The notes under the pieces: model-generated
What the model was told of the DNA's origin: nothing
The model's input: only the letters and a program-made list of their open reading frames with translations
The model's database searches: none
Translations under genes and position numbers: made by a program
In this document: piece after piece, positions 54,005 to 62,654 of the stretch
Layout of the letters: every line of letters starts with the position of its first letter
Numbering within the stretch: the stretch's first letter is position 1
Origin: Achromobacter xylosoxidans
Lineage (GTDB): Bacteria; Pseudomonadota; Gammaproteobacteria; Burkholderiales; Burkholderiaceae_B
Assembly: GCF_002192695.1 (NCBI RefSeq)
Contig: NZ_MTLG01000110.1
Span: 62,001-126,000 of the forward strand
Direction: 5' to 3'
Length of the DNA: 64,000 nucleotides

Positions 54005-55828
54005 GTGAAGTCGTCTTTCAAACCTATAAATATCGGGATCGCCGCGCTAGCGCTTGCGCTGGCAGCAATACTGACCCCACCGGCCCAGGCCGCCGACAGC
54101 CGGACGCGCGACGCGACCGGGCCTCGGATGGCGCCCCAGAGCCGCCACCCTGAAACCGAAGTCATCCGGCTGCGCCCCGGGCAGTTGCCCTACGTCTCGC
54201 TGACCGCCGATATCTTTTATCGCGTGCTCGCCTCCGAGATCGCCGCGCAGCGCGGCATGTACGGCTCGGCGGCTACCACCATGCTGGGCCTGGCGCGGGA
54301 TACCGGCGATCCACGCCTGGCCCGCCGCGCCCTCGAGTTCCAACTGGCTGGCGGCAACCTGCCCGGCGCCCTGGACGCCGCCCGGGTCTGGGCGCGCCTG
54401 TCTCCCAACGACGTCGAGGCCAGTTCCACCGAGCTGGCGCTGGCCGCCGCCAACGGCCAGACCAAGGGCCTGTCGCAGGCCTTGCGCAACCGCATCGATT
54501 CCTCGCGCGACAAGCCGGCCGCCATCGGCCAGGCCCTGGCCGTGCTGAGCCGCCTGAACGACCGCCGCCTGGCCCTGCGCATCCTCGACGAATCGCTGAG
54601 CGACAGCGTGCGCAAGCTGCCGGCCGCGCACTTGGCGCTGGCGGACGTGGCTTCCGCCTCGGGCGACTACACCCGCGCCGCGCAGGAGTCGCGCGCGGCG
54701 CTGGCCGCGGATCCCAAGTCGGAACCCGCCGCCTTGCGCGTGCTGGAGTACGGCTACAAGGTGGACCCGCAGCGCGCGCAGACCGAGGCGCGCGCCTACA
54801 TCGCCCGCAATCCCAACGCCCGCAAGGTGCGCCTGATGCTGGCAGGCCAGTTGGCCGACAGCGGCGACTACAACGGCGCGCTGGCTGAATTGCAGGCCAT
54901 GTCGCGCCGCTCGCCGGAAGATTTCGACCTCTTGTTCATGCAGGCGCAGCTGGCCTACAAGGCTGGACAGCTCCCTCAGGCCAAGAGCCTGTTGCAGCAG
55001 TATCTGGACGTGCAGCAGCAACGCCAGCGCGCGACCGTCCCGGGCGCAACCGACGCCGGCGCCGCCGCGGCCGACGCCCATGTGCTGCTGGCCCGCATTG
55101 CCGAAGACCAGGGCCACTACGACGACGCCATCGCCGAGCTGGGCCGCATCGACGATCCCACGCTGCGCTACTCGGTGCGCATGCGCCAGGCCGCCTTGCG
55201 CGCCAAGAGCGGCCGCATCGACGACGCGCTGGCCATGATCGACGCCGCCGGTCCCCAGGACGAGGAAGAGCGCACGCTGGGCGTGCTGACCAAGGCCCAG
55301 ATCCTGCGCGACGCCGACCGCGTGCAGCAGGCGGTGTCGGTGCTGGAAGCGGCCGATCAGGCGCTGCCCGACACGGTCGAGATCAAGTACGAACTGGCCA
55401 TGCTGTACGAGCGCCAGAACCGTCTGGCCGACCTGGAACGCATGCTGCGGCAGGTCATCGCGCTGGACCCGGATCATGCGCATGCCTACAACGCGCTGGG
55501 CTATACGCTGGCCGATCACAACCAGCGCCTGCCCGAGGCCCTGGATCTGATCACGCAGGCGCTGGAGCTCGCGCCCAACGATCCGTTCATCCTCGACAGC
55601 ATGGGCTGGGTCAAGTACCGCATGGGCGATTCCGCGGCCGCCGCCGACTATCTGCGCCGCGCTTACAGCGTGCGTCCGGAGGCCGACATCGCAGCCCACC
55701 TGGCTGAAGTTCTCTGGACCCAGGGCAAGCGCGACCAGGCCATCGAGCTGCTGCGCGCGGCCGTGGCCAAGGATCCCAAGAACAAGACCGTTCAGGACGT
55801 GGCCAAGCGCCTGGGGATCAGCCTGTGA
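54005..55828 (+). CDS. TPR-repeat protein with signal peptide
   Basis: 607 residues from GTG at 54005. This start gives a proper signal peptide (MKSSFKPINIGIAALALALAAILTPPAQAAD in effect), whereas ATG at 53942 would prepend 21 polar residues. After an N-terminal segment (SLTADIFYRVLASEIAAQRGMYGSAA) it is built of helical tetratricopeptide repeats. The most regular are near the C-terminus (ALDPDHAHAYNALGYTLAD and LELAPNDPFILDSMGWVKYRMGD). TPR repeats mediate protein binding, here in the periplasm or at the outer membrane. It overlaps lolB by 4 nt (GTGA), which suggests a link to outer-membrane lipoprotein biology. Confidence 0.85.
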   Translation: MKSSFKPINIGIAALALALAAILTPPAQAADSRTRDATGPRMAPQSRHPETEVIRLRPGQLPYVSLTADIFYRVLASEIAAQRGMYGSAATTMLGLARDTGDPRLARRALEFQLAGGNLPGALDAARVWARLSPNDVEASSTELALAAANGQTKGLSQALRNRIDSSRDKPAAIGQALAVLSRLNDRRLALRILDESLSDSVRKLPAAHLALADVASASGDYTRAAQESRAALAADPKSEPAALRVLEYGYKVDPQRAQTEARAYIARNPNARKVRLMLAGQLADSGDYNGALAELQAMSRRSPEDFDLLFMQAQLAYKAGQLPQAKSLLQQYLDVQQQRQRATVPGATDAGAAAADAHVLLARIAEDQGHYDDAIAELGRIDDPTLRYSVRMRQAALRAKSGRIDDALAMIDAAGPQDEEERTLGVLTKAQILRDADRVQQAVSVLEAADQALPDTVEIKYELAMLYERQNRLADLERMLRQVIALDPDHAHAYNALGYTLADHNQRLPEALDLITQALELAPNDPFILDSMGWVKYRMGDSAAAADYLRRAYSVRPEADIAAHLAEVLWTQGKRDQAIELLRAAVAKDPKNKTVQDVAKRLGISL

Positions 55829-56424
55829 CGGCAGTATTCCAACGTGTGTCCGGCGCTGCCGCGCCGCTGCGCTGGTTCCTGATGGCATTGCTGGCGGCGA
55901 CGCTGGCGGCCTGCACCACGCCCAAGCCGATCGAAGGCGCCAGCGCCGACGCGTTCTCGCGCATCGGCCGCTTCGCCATCACCGTCAACGAGGAAAGCGG
56001 CAAGCAGAATGCCGTGCAGGGCGGCTTCTCGTGGTCGGACGACGGCCGCCACTACGTGCTGGACCTGACCAATCCCCTGGGCTCGACCGAGGCGCGCGTG
56101 GAAGGCCGGCCCGGCGCGGCTAGCCTGACCAAGGCCGACGGCACCCGCCTGGTCGCCGACAACCCCGATGCGCTGGCAGCGGAGGCGCTGGGCAGCAGCA
56201 TGCCGGTGTCCGGACTGCGCGATTGGCTGCGCGGCAAGCTGGCCGCCACGCCTGAAGCCACCGAAGTGTCGCGCGACGAACTGGGTCGCCCGGCGGCATT
56301 CGAACAGGGCGGCTGGCGCGCGCGGCTGTCGCGCTACGACACGCTGGGTCCCCAATTGCTGGTGCTGGAGCGGCAGGAGCCGGGCCGCCGCATCATGTTG
56401 CGCCTGGTCGTCAACCAGCCTTGA
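55825..56424 (+). CDS. lolB: Outer-membrane lipoprotein insertion factor LolB
   Basis: 199 residues, GTG start overlapping the TPR stop. Lipoprotein signal with LAAC lipobox, lipidated Cys30. FSRIGRFAITV, NAVQGGFSWSDDGRHYVLDLTNPLGST and the C-terminal RIMLRLVVNQ match LolB. It receives lipoproteins from LolA and inserts them into the outer membrane. In many proteobacteria lolB precedes ispE and prs, as here. A strong terminator follows 27 nt after the stop. Confidence 0.94.
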   Translation: MTAVFQRVSGAAAPLRWFLMALLAATLAACTTPKPIEGASADAFSRIGRFAITVNEESGKQNAVQGGFSWSDDGRHYVLDLTNPLGSTEARVEGRPGAASLTKADGTRLVADNPDALAAEALGSSMPVSGLRDWLRGKLAATPEATEVSRDELGRPAAFEQGGWRARLSRYDTLGPQLLVLERQEPGRRIMLRLVVNQP

Positions 56425-56451
56425 ACAATGGGCCGCCTCGGCCCGGAACTG

Positions 56452-56488
56452 GCGGTCGCCCGGTAAAATCGGGCGACCGCTTTTTTTT
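56452..56488 (+). terminator. Strong intrinsic terminator between lolB and ispE
   Basis: GCGGTCGCCCG (56452-56462) and CGGGCGACCGC (56470-56480), 7-nt loop GTAAAAT, followed by eight Ts (56481-56488). The ispE start is only 10 nt further on. The loop itself reads TAAAAT, a plausible -10 box for ispE. Confidence 0.9.
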
Positions 56489-56497
56489 CGCCCAGCC

Positions 56498-57409
56498 GTG
56501 ACTCTCTACGACGTACCCGCTCCCGCCAAGCTGAATCTGTTCCTGCACGTCGTGGGCCGCCGCGCCGACGGCTACCATCTGCTGCAGACCGTTTTCCGCT
56601 TCATCGACCTGTGCGACACGCTGCACTTCGACGTGCGCGCCGATGGCGTCATCAGCCGCGCCACGGAGCTGCCGGGCGTGCCCGAAGAGCAGGATCTGAC
56701 CTTGCGCGCGGCGCATGCGCTGCAGCGGGCCACGGGCACGAAGCAGGGCGTGCAGATCGGCCTGGAAAAGCGCATTCCGCAGGGCGGCGGCCTGGGCGGC
56801 GGCTCGAGCGACGCCGCCACGGTGCTGATCGCTCTGAACCGGCTGTGGGGCACGGGGCTGTCGCGGCGCGAACTCATGGAGCTGGCCTTGCCGCTGGGCG
56901 CCGATGTGCCCGTATTCGTCTTCGGCCAGTCCGCATTCGCCCAGGGTATAGGCGAAGATCTGACGGCGGTGGCGCTGCCGGATCGCGCGTATCTGGTGGC
57001 GCAGCCGGATGCCAGCGTGCCCACGCCACAAATATTTTCCGCACCCGATTTGACAAGAGATTCTTCTTCCACCACAATAGCGGTCTTTCTTGCTTCGCCT
57101 ACTTCCCGCTTCGGCAGGAATGATTTGGAGCCGGTGGTCTACCGTCTTTACCCAGAAGTGCTTGGGGCATCGCGGTGGCTTGCTGAACAGGGAATCCTTC
57201 GTGGAACCCCGGTTCGCATGTCGGGATCTGGTGCGTGTTTATTCGCCGAATTTTCCGAACTCTCCGAAGCCGTTTTGGCAGAAGCAGAAATATCCGCTAC
57301 AATGCGCGGCGCTGATAAAACATTCAGCCAAACGCATCCACGGTTTCGGTTAGTGCAGGCATGTACTGGGTTAGCTGAACATCCGTTGCGGAATTGGATT
57401 GCAAGATAG
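56498..57409 (+). CDS. ispE: 4-diphosphocytidyl-2-C-methyl-D-erythritol kinase
   Basis: 303 residues, GTG start at 56498 (TLYDVPAPAKLNLFLHVVGRRADGYH matches the IspE N-terminus, so the start is firm though no ribosome site is visible). GHMP kinase: ATP loop QGGGLGGGSSDAATVL, and MSGSGACLFAEF near the C-terminus. It phosphorylates CDP-methylerythritol in the non-mevalonate isoprenoid route. The last third of the gene (about 57020-57409) is richer in A and T than the rest, with less-common codons. It ends 2 nt before tRNA-Gln. Confidence 0.95.
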   Translation: MTLYDVPAPAKLNLFLHVVGRRADGYHLLQTVFRFIDLCDTLHFDVRADGVISRATELPGVPEEQDLTLRAAHALQRATGTKQGVQIGLEKRIPQGGGLGGGSSDAATVLIALNRLWGTGLSRRELMELALPLGADVPVFVFGQSAFAQGIGEDLTAVALPDRAYLVAQPDASVPTPQIFSAPDLTRDSSSTTIAVFLASPTSRFGRNDLEPVVYRLYPEVLGASRWLAEQGILRGTPVRMSGSGACLFAEFSELSEAVLAEAEISATMRGADKTFSQTHPRFRLVQACTGLAEHPLRNWIAR

Positions 57410-57411
57410 TT

Positions 57412-57488
57412 GGGGAGTCGCCAAGCTGGTTAAGGCACCGGATTTTGATTCCGGCATGCGAAGGTTCGAATCCTTCCTCCCCAGCCAA
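57412..57488 (+). tRNA. tRNA-Gln (anticodon UUG)
   Basis: 77 nt with CCA encoded. Acceptor TGGGGAG (57412-57418) pairs with CTCCCCA (57478-57484), discriminator G57485, then CCA. D arm GCC...GGC; anticodon stem CCGGA/TCCGG with loop TTTTGAT, anticodon TTG; T arm GAAGG-TTCGAAT-CCTTC. Only 2 nt separate it from the ispE stop, so it may be cut from an ispE-tRNA transcript. Confidence 0.97.
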
Positions 57489-57499
57489 CCGAATACATA

Positions 57500-57554
57500 A
57501 AAAAGCTGTTGAACACGCCTGTAAGACACTGGCCCGGGTTCAGCAGCTTTTTTA
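57500..57554 (+). terminator. Terminator after tRNA-Gln
   Basis: Arms AAAAAAGCTGTTGAAC (57500-57515) and GTTCAGCAGCTTTTTT (57539-57554) pair throughout with a single G-U, and end in six Ts then ATTTT. It closes the ispE/tRNA unit. Confidence 0.85.
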
Positions 57555-57573
57555 TTTTCCGGGTCCGCTGGTG

Positions 57574-57593
57574 CATCACCTCGCATCACCTCG
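57574..57593. repeat. Tandem 10-bp direct repeat upstream of prs
   Basis: GCATCACCTC occurs twice in tandem (57574-57583, 57584-57593), 35 nt before the prs start. It could be a regulator site or part of the leader. Confidence 0.5.
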
Positions 57594-57627
57594 TTAGTGT
57601 CTTAAAACGACCATCGCATCATCCATC

Positions 57628-58578
57628 ATGGCAAACGATAGCTTCATGATTTTCACGGGCACCGCCAACACTCGGCTGGCCGTGGACGTAGTCAACCACC
57701 TCGATATGTCCCTGGGCAAGATGACCGTCGGTCGCTTCTCGGACGGCGAAGTGATGGTCGAGATCAACGAGAATGTGCGCGGCAAGGACGTCTTCGTCCT
57801 GCAGCCCACCTGTGCCCCCACCAACGACAACCTGATGGAAATCATGGTGATGGTCGATGCCCTGCGCCGCGCTTCCGCTGGCCGCATCACCGCCGCCATT
57901 CCCTATTTCGGCTATGCCCGCCAGGACCGCCGCCCGCGCTCGGCGCGCGTGGCCATCTCGGCCAAGGTCGTGGCCAACATGCTGCAAGTGGCTGGCGTCG
58001 ACCGCGTCCTGACGATGGACCTGCACGCTGACCAGATCCAGGGTTTCTTCGATATCCCCGTGGACAACATCTACGCGGGTCCGATCCTGCTGGGCGACAT
58101 CTGGCGCCGCAATTTCTCGAACCTGGTCGTCGTGTCCCCGGACATCGGCGGCGTGGTGCGGGCCCGCGCGCTGGCCAAGCAGCTGGAAGCCGATCTGGCC
58201 ATCATCGACAAGCGCCGTCCGCGCGCCAACGTGTCGGAAGTGATGAACATCATCGGTGAAGTCGACGGCCGCACCTGCATCATCATGGACGACATGGTCG
58301 ACACCGCCGGCACGCTGTGCAAGGCGGCCCAGGCCCTGAAGGACCGCGGCGCCGGCGCCGTTTACGCCTATTGCACGCACCCCGTGCTGTCGGGCGGCGC
58401 CATCGACCGCATCGAAGCGTCGGAACTGGACGAACTGGTCGTCACCGACACCATTCCGCTCTCCGAGCAAGGCCAGGCCAGCGGCAAGATCCGCCAGCTG
58501 TCGTGCGCCGCGCTGCTGGGCGAGACCATCCTGCGTATCTCGAACGCGGAATCGGTCAGCTCGCTGTTCGTCGATTAA
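57628..58578 (+). CDS. prs: Ribose-phosphate pyrophosphokinase
   Basis: 316 residues. [39 protein letters not shown] (flexible loop), [18 protein letters not shown] (metal and ATP site) and the PRPP loop [13 protein letters not shown] are conserved. It makes PRPP from ribose-5-phosphate and ATP, for nucleotide, histidine and tryptophan synthesis. ATG at 57628. Separated from the tRNA by a terminator and so likely has its own promoter. Confidence 0.98.
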   Translation: MANDSFMIFTGTANTRLAVDVVNHLDMSLGKMTVGRFSDGEVMVEINENVRGKDVFVLQPTCAPTNDNLMEIMVMVDALRRASAGRITAAIPYFGYARQDRRPRSARVAISAKVVANMLQVAGVDRVLTMDLHADQIQGFFDIPVDNIYAGPILLGDIWRRNFSNLVVVSPDIGGVVRARALAKQLEADLAIIDKRRPRANVSEVMNIIGEVDGRTCIIMDDMVDTAGTLCKAAQALKDRGAGAVYAYCTHPVLSGGAIDRIEASELDELVVTDTIPLSEQGQASGKIRQLSCAALLGETILRISNAESVSSLFVD

Positions 58579-58618
58579 GACGCGGCATCCCTCGGACGGG
58601 TAGTCCGGATACAGAGTT

Positions 58619-58648
58619 TTGCGCCTTGCTGGTCGCGGCAAGGCGCAA
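58619..58648 (+). terminator. Hairpin between prs and rplY
   Basis: TTGCGCCTTGC (58619-58629) and its exact complement (58638-58648) with an 8-nt loop, 40 nt past prs. No T-run follows. It may pause or stabilise the transcript rather than end it. Confidence 0.5.
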
Positions 58649-58725
58649 CAAACACGGCGCGCATTTCGCGTGCCGTGCACTAATCGGCGAAGCCTCTTCG
58701 CCATTTATTGTTTTTGGAGTTTTCC

Positions 58726-59340
58726 ATGAAATTCAATGCCACTGCGCGTAGCGTCCAGGGTTCGAGTGCGAGCCGCCGCCTGCGCCGCGCGGGCCGCGTT
58801 CCCGCCATCGTTTATGGCGGTACGGCTGCCCCCCTGAACATCGAACTCGACCACAACGAGATCTACCACGCCCTGCGCAAGGAAGAATTCCACGCGTCGA
58901 TCCTGCAAATGGCGCTGGAAGGCGCAGCCAAGGAAGAGCAAGTCCTGCTGCGTTCGGTTCAATGGCACGCCTACAAGCCGCAAGTCCTGCACGTGGACTT
59001 CCAGCGCGTGGACGCCAACCAGGCCCTGCACACCAAGGTCCCGTTCCACTTCATCAACGCTGAAGTCTCGCCGGCCGTGAAGCTGGGCGGCGCCATCATC
59101 AGCCACGTCCTGACCGAACTGGAAGTCACCTGCCTGCCGGCAGCGCTGCCCCAGTTCATCGAAGTGGACCTGAAGGACCTGCTGCCTGGCGCATCGGTCC
59201 ACCTGGCCGACATCAAGCTGCCCAAGGGCGTGACCTACGTCCCCCACGGCGGCGACGCCAACCCGCTGCTGGCCGCCACGGCCGTGGTCAAGGGCGGCGC
59301 TGCCGCCGACGAAGGCACTGCCGAAGCTCCGGCCGCCTAA
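58726..59340 (+). CDS. rplY: Ribosomal protein bL25 (CTC/TL5 long form)
   Basis: 204 residues from ATG at 58726, with TGGAG upstream. N-terminal 5S-rRNA-binding domain: [33 protein letters not shown]-terminal TL5/CTC domain extends it to the longer form (PVKL-type beta domain, [20 protein letters not shown]). It binds 5S rRNA in the 50S subunit. Lies between prs and pth as in many proteobacteria. Confidence 0.96.
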   Translation: MKFNATARSVQGSSASRRLRRAGRVPAIVYGGTAAPLNIELDHNEIYHALRKEEFHASILQMALEGAAKEEQVLLRSVQWHAYKPQVLHVDFQRVDANQALHTKVPFHFINAEVSPAVKLGGAIISHVLTELEVTCLPAALPQFIEVDLKDLLPGASVHLADIKLPKGVTYVPHGGDANPLLAATAVVKGGAAADEGTAEAPAA

Positions 59341-59348
59341 GTCCTGCC

Positions 59349-59419
59349 GGAAAGCCCTCGGGCTTTCCACGGCTGGTACCCGAAACCCTGCGTGTGCATT
59401 TGCATGCGCAGGGTTTTTT
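59349..59419 (+). terminator. Two-hairpin terminator after rplY
   Basis: First hairpin GGAAAGCC-CTCG-GGCTTTCC (59349-59368). The second, stronger one pairs 59383-59398 with 59401-59416 (AAACCCTGCG arms, two G-U pairs) and ends in six Ts (59414-59419), 19 nt before pth. Confidence 0.85.
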
Positions 59420-59437
59420 GGTTTAAACACCCCCATC

Positions 59438-60034
59438 ATGTCTACTCCTATACGCCTCATCGTGGGACTGGGTAATCCCGGCCCCGACTACGAAACCACC
59501 CGGCACAACGCCGGCTTCTGGCTGGCCGACCACCTGGCGGACGATTTGCGCGCTTCTTTTGCGCTGGAGAAGTCCTTTTTCGGCATGGTGGCCAAGTCCC
59601 GCCTGGGCGCGGACAACGTGCTGCTGCTGAAGCCCAACACCTACATGAACCGTTCCGGCCAGGCGGTCGGCGCGCTGGCCCGCTTCTATAAGCTGGTGCC
59701 GGAGCAGGTGCTGGTGCTGCACGACGAACTGGACCTGATGCCCGGCCAGGTGAAACTGAAGCAGGGCGGCGGCCATGCCGGCCACAACGGCTTGAAGGAC
59801 ATCCAGGCGGCTTTGGGCAGCCCGAACTTCTGGCGCCTGCGCATCGGCATCGGCCATCCCCGCACGCTGGGCCTGGCCCAGCAGGTGGCGGACTTCGTGC
59901 TGCATCCGCCGCGCCGCGAAGAGCAGAAGGAGATCGAAGCGGTGATCGACCGTTGCCGCGCCGTGGTGCCGGCGATGCTGGCCGGCGATTTTCCGTTGGC
60001 GACGCGTCAACTCCATAGCGGCAACGAGGCCTGA
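59438..60034 (+). CDS. pth: Peptidyl-tRNA hydrolase
   Basis: 198 residues. [26 protein letters not shown] holds catalytic His23; [13 protein letters not shown] and [29 protein letters not shown] carry the substrate Asn and Asp. It frees tRNA from stalled peptidyl-tRNA. The last base of its stop is the first base of the next start (TGATGA), so the downstream protease-like gene is translationally coupled. Confidence 0.97.
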   Translation: MSTPIRLIVGLGNPGPDYETTRHNAGFWLADHLADDLRASFALEKSFFGMVAKSRLGADNVLLLKPNTYMNRSGQAVGALARFYKLVPEQVLVLHDELDLMPGQVKLKQGGGHAGHNGLKDIQAALGSPNFWRLRIGIGHPRTLGLAQQVADFVLHPPRREEQKEIEAVIDRCRAVVPAMLAGDFPLATRQLHSGNEA

Positions 60035-60819
60035 TGACAGACCTGCGGCAATCGGCATCGGTATCCGGCGGAAAACTGCGCTTTCGCAGCGAGATTGCAG
60101 ACTTCTGGCGCTTCATCCGCCATCCGCATCCCGTTTCGCGCCTGCCGGGCCGCGCGTGCGCCAGCGGGCTGGTTGCCGACTGGTGGCCGGGCCTGGGACC
60201 GGGGCGCCTGCTGGCCTGGGCCGCGCTGCTGTGGGTGGTGAACCTGTTCGCGCTGGGACCCGTGGCGGTGGCTGCCGCAGGCTTGGGCGGCGTTACGCAC
60301 CGGCTCGATCCCGCCAACATCCCCTGGCTGACCGCCGTCATCTGGGCGCCGCTGGTGGAAGAGACACTATTCCGCTACGGTCTGCGCCGCCCCAAGCAGG
60401 CGCTGTGGCTGATTCCGGCAATGGTGCCCGTGGTGCTGTGGGGGCCCAAGGTCTGGACAGGCTTGCTGCTGGCCGCATTCGTGATCCTGGCCTGCTGGGG
60501 CGCGCGTCAGCGCGCCGAGCCGCTGCAGGGTTGGGACACGACCTGGCGGCGCTATTACCTGAAGCACTTCGGCCTGGTGTTCCACCTGGTCGCGCTGACC
60601 TTCGCCGCAGTGCACCTGACCAACTTCGTCTACAGCAAGACGCCGTACTGGCTGCTGCCCCTGCTGGTGCTGCCGCAATGGCTCACGGGCCTGGTGCTGG
60701 GCTGGATGCGCGTGCGCCGCGGAATCGGCGCGGCGATACTGCTGCACGCTATTTTCAACGCCGGCCCCATTTTGATGATCTGGATCATCATGCGCTGGGT
60801 TCCCGCCGCCGCAGCCTAA
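60034..60819 (+). CDS. CPBP-family intramembrane metalloprotease-like protein
   Basis: 261 residues, about six to seven membrane helices. CPBP/Abi motifs: WAPLVEETLFRYGLR (EExxxR), TFAAVHLTNF (FxxxH) and LLHAIFNAG (HxxxN). In Rce1 these bind the metal and catalyse protein cleavage; bacterial members act in bacteriocin immunity or envelope maintenance, mostly unstudied. A soluble N-terminal segment of about 50 residues precedes the first helix. Its coupling to pth is unusual for function, and it may simply share the transcript. Confidence 0.85.
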   Translation: MTDLRQSASVSGGKLRFRSEIADFWRFIRHPHPVSRLPGRACASGLVADWWPGLGPGRLLAWAALLWVVNLFALGPVAVAAAGLGGVTHRLDPANIPWLTAVIWAPLVEETLFRYGLRRPKQALWLIPAMVPVVLWGPKVWTGLLLAAFVILACWGARQRAEPLQGWDTTWRRYYLKHFGLVFHLVALTFAAVHLTNFVYSKTPYWLLPLLVLPQWLTGLVLGWMRVRRGIGAAILLHAIFNAGPILMIWIIMRWVPAAAA

Positions 60820-60916
60820 CCGGGGCCGCAACGGCGGCCCGGCCGGCGGGGCTTGAGCGCCCGGCCGGGGTAAACTAGAACGTTAACGATCAATACCGTA
60901 CTTACACAGGATTCCC

Positions 60917-62008
60917 ATGGCTCTGCAATGCGGCATCGTCGGCCTGCCCAACGTAGGCAAATCGACCCTCTTCAACGCTCTGACCCGCGCCGGCATCGCC
61001 GCCGAGAACTACCCGTTCTGCACCATCGAACCCAACGTCGGTGTGGTCGAAGTGCCGGATCCGCGCCTGCAGAAGCTGGCTGAAATCGTCAAGCCCGAAC
61101 GCATCCTGTCCGCCACCGTCGAATTCGTCGACATCGCGGGCCTGGTCGCCGGCGCGAGCAAGGGCGAAGGCCTGGGCAACCAGTTCCTCTCGCACATCCG
61201 CGAAACCGACGCCATCGTCAACGTGGTGCGTTGCTTCGAGGATCCCAACGTGATCCACGTGGCCGGCAAGGTCGATCCCATCGCCGACATCGAAGTCATC
61301 GAAACCGAACTGGCCCTGGCCGATCTGCAGACCGCCGAAAAGGCCCTGCAGCGCCACCAGAAGACGGCACGCTCGGGCGACAAGGAATCGCAGCGCATCG
61401 TGGCCGTGCTGGAAAAGTGCATCGCCCAACTGAACGAAGCCAAGCCGATCCGCGCGCTGGACCTGACGACCGAAGAGAAGGCCGACATCGCCCAGCTCTG
61501 CTTCATCACCGCCAAGCGCGCGATGTACGTGGGCAACGTGGCCGATGACGGCTTCACCAACAATCCGCTGCTCGACCGCCTGACCGAATTCGCCGCCGCG
61601 CGCAATGCGCCCGTGGTCGCGATCTGCGCCGCCATTGAATCCGAAATCGTTGACCTCGACGACGCCGACCGCCAGGCCTTCCTGTCCGACATGGGCATGG
61701 AAGAACCCGGCCTGAACCGCCTGATCCGCGCCGCCTTCAAGCTGCTGGGCCTGCAGACCTACTTCACCGCAGGCGTGAAGGAAGTGCGCGCCTGGACCGT
61801 GCCGATCGGCGCCACCGCGCCCCAGGCCGCCGGCGTCATTCACACCGACTTCGAGCGCGGTTTCATCCGCGCCCAGACCATCGCCTACGAAGACTTCATC
61901 ACCTACAAGGGTGAGCAGGGCGCCAAGGAAGCCGGCAAGATGCGCGCGGAAGGCAAGGAATACATCGTGCAGGATGGGGACGTGATGAACTTCCTGTTCA
62001 ACGTCTAA
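60917..62008 (+). CDS. ychF: Redox-regulated ATPase YchF (Obg family)
   Basis: 363 residues, full length. P-loop [40 protein letters not shown] (switch region with the YchF-type leucine in place of the catalytic Gln), NxxE-type ATP-specificity segment, and the C-terminal TGS domain ([28 protein letters not shown] ... [14 protein letters not shown]). YchF hydrolyses ATP rather than GTP, binds ribosomes and modulates the oxidative-stress response. ATG at 60917 after AGGATT. Confidence 0.97.
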   Translation: MALQCGIVGLPNVGKSTLFNALTRAGIAAENYPFCTIEPNVGVVEVPDPRLQKLAEIVKPERILSATVEFVDIAGLVAGASKGEGLGNQFLSHIRETDAIVNVVRCFEDPNVIHVAGKVDPIADIEVIETELALADLQTAEKALQRHQKTARSGDKESQRIVAVLEKCIAQLNEAKPIRALDLTTEEKADIAQLCFITAKRAMYVGNVADDGFTNNPLLDRLTEFAAARNAPVVAICAAIESEIVDLDDADRQAFLSDMGMEEPGLNRLIRAAFKLLGLQTYFTAGVKEVRAWTVPIGATAPQAAGVIHTDFERGFIRAQTIAYEDFITYKGEQGAKEAGKMRAEGKEYIVQDGDVMNFLFNV

Positions 62009-62031
62009 GCGAAGCTGAACGTTTTTCCATG

Positions 62032-62074
62032 CACCCCAAAGATCGGACCTTGGTCCGATCTTTGGGGTGTTTTT
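62032..62074 (+). terminator. Perfect intrinsic terminator after ychF
   Basis: An 18-bp perfect stem (62032-62049 with 62052-62069), 2-nt turn, then TTTTT (62070-62074), 23 nt past the stop. Confidence 0.95.
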
Positions 62075-62160
62075 CATGGTGAAGCATCCCGAGCAATACG
62101 CGCCGCTCGCGTTCCGGAAGGACTTTGCGAGAAAGGCATGAAGGGCGAGAACATGACGGG

Positions 62161-62191
62161 TTGCGGCGAATGGGCTGGTTATTCGCCGCAA
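62161..62191. repeat. 11-bp inverted repeat in the ychF/SH3-gene gap
   Basis: TTGCGGCGAAT (62161-62171) and its complement (62181-62191) with a 9-nt loop, 50 nt past the end of the minus-strand SH3 gene. No T-run. Possibly the 3' end of that minus-strand operon. The rest of 62075-62240 is featureless. Confidence 0.45.
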
Positions 62192-62240
62192 ATAACGCGG
62201 TGAATAGCGGGATGACCGGTCGCGGCCGAGTTGGACTGCA

Positions 62241-62624
62241 TCAGCAGATGGCTTGATCGCACAGACGTAAGTTTTCAAGCGGCACCCAGCCCGCCTCGCC
62301 GTCTATGAGCCTGACCGCCCAAACCCAGCCATTCAATTCGCGTTCGCCGCGCAGCAATTCACCCGGCGCGACATCCAGTTCCTTGTTGGTGAAATCCTCC
62401 AGCAGCGTGGCGCTGCCGTCGGCGTGGCGGTCCAGGAATTGCGCCGGCACGAAACCGGCTTCCTGGCCCGCAGGCGTGCAGAGATACCAGTCGGGCCAGC
62501 CCTCGGGGCCATCGTATCGTTCGCCGACGGCGACGCGATCTCCCTTGCGCACCCGCATGGGTTTGGGGAATTCGCTGGTATGGGCCTGGATGACCTGGTA
62601 GTGGCGGTCGGGATGCATGGGCAT
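62241..62624 (-). CDS. Tandem SH3-like domain protein
   Basis: 127 residues (ATG at 62624; ATG at 62618 is equally possible). Two SH3-like barrels: MRVRKGDRVAVGERYDGPEGWPDWYLC...GFVPAQFLD and the second LDVAPGELLRGERELNGWVWAVR...AGWVPLENL. The ALYDY-like opening is altered, as in bacterial variant SH3 proteins. Such cytoplasmic proteins bind ligands or partners, and no enzyme activity is expected. It ends a minus-strand run marR / tauE / SH3, with gaps of 30 nt and 117 nt. Confidence 0.85.
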   Translation of the reverse strand: MPMHPDRHYQVIQAHTSEFPKPMRVRKGDRVAVGERYDGPEGWPDWYLCTPAGQEAGFVPAQFLDRHADGSATLLEDFTNKELDVAPGELLRGERELNGWVWAVRLIDGEAGWVPLENLRLCDQAIC

Positions 62625-62654
62625 AGCCTGTCTGTGTCGTTGCTACGGACGGGA

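Noticed and set aside
57412-57488. Integration site of a genomic island at tRNA-Gln
   Set aside because: No integrase, no repeat of the tRNA 3' end was seen downstream, and housekeeping genes continue on both sides.
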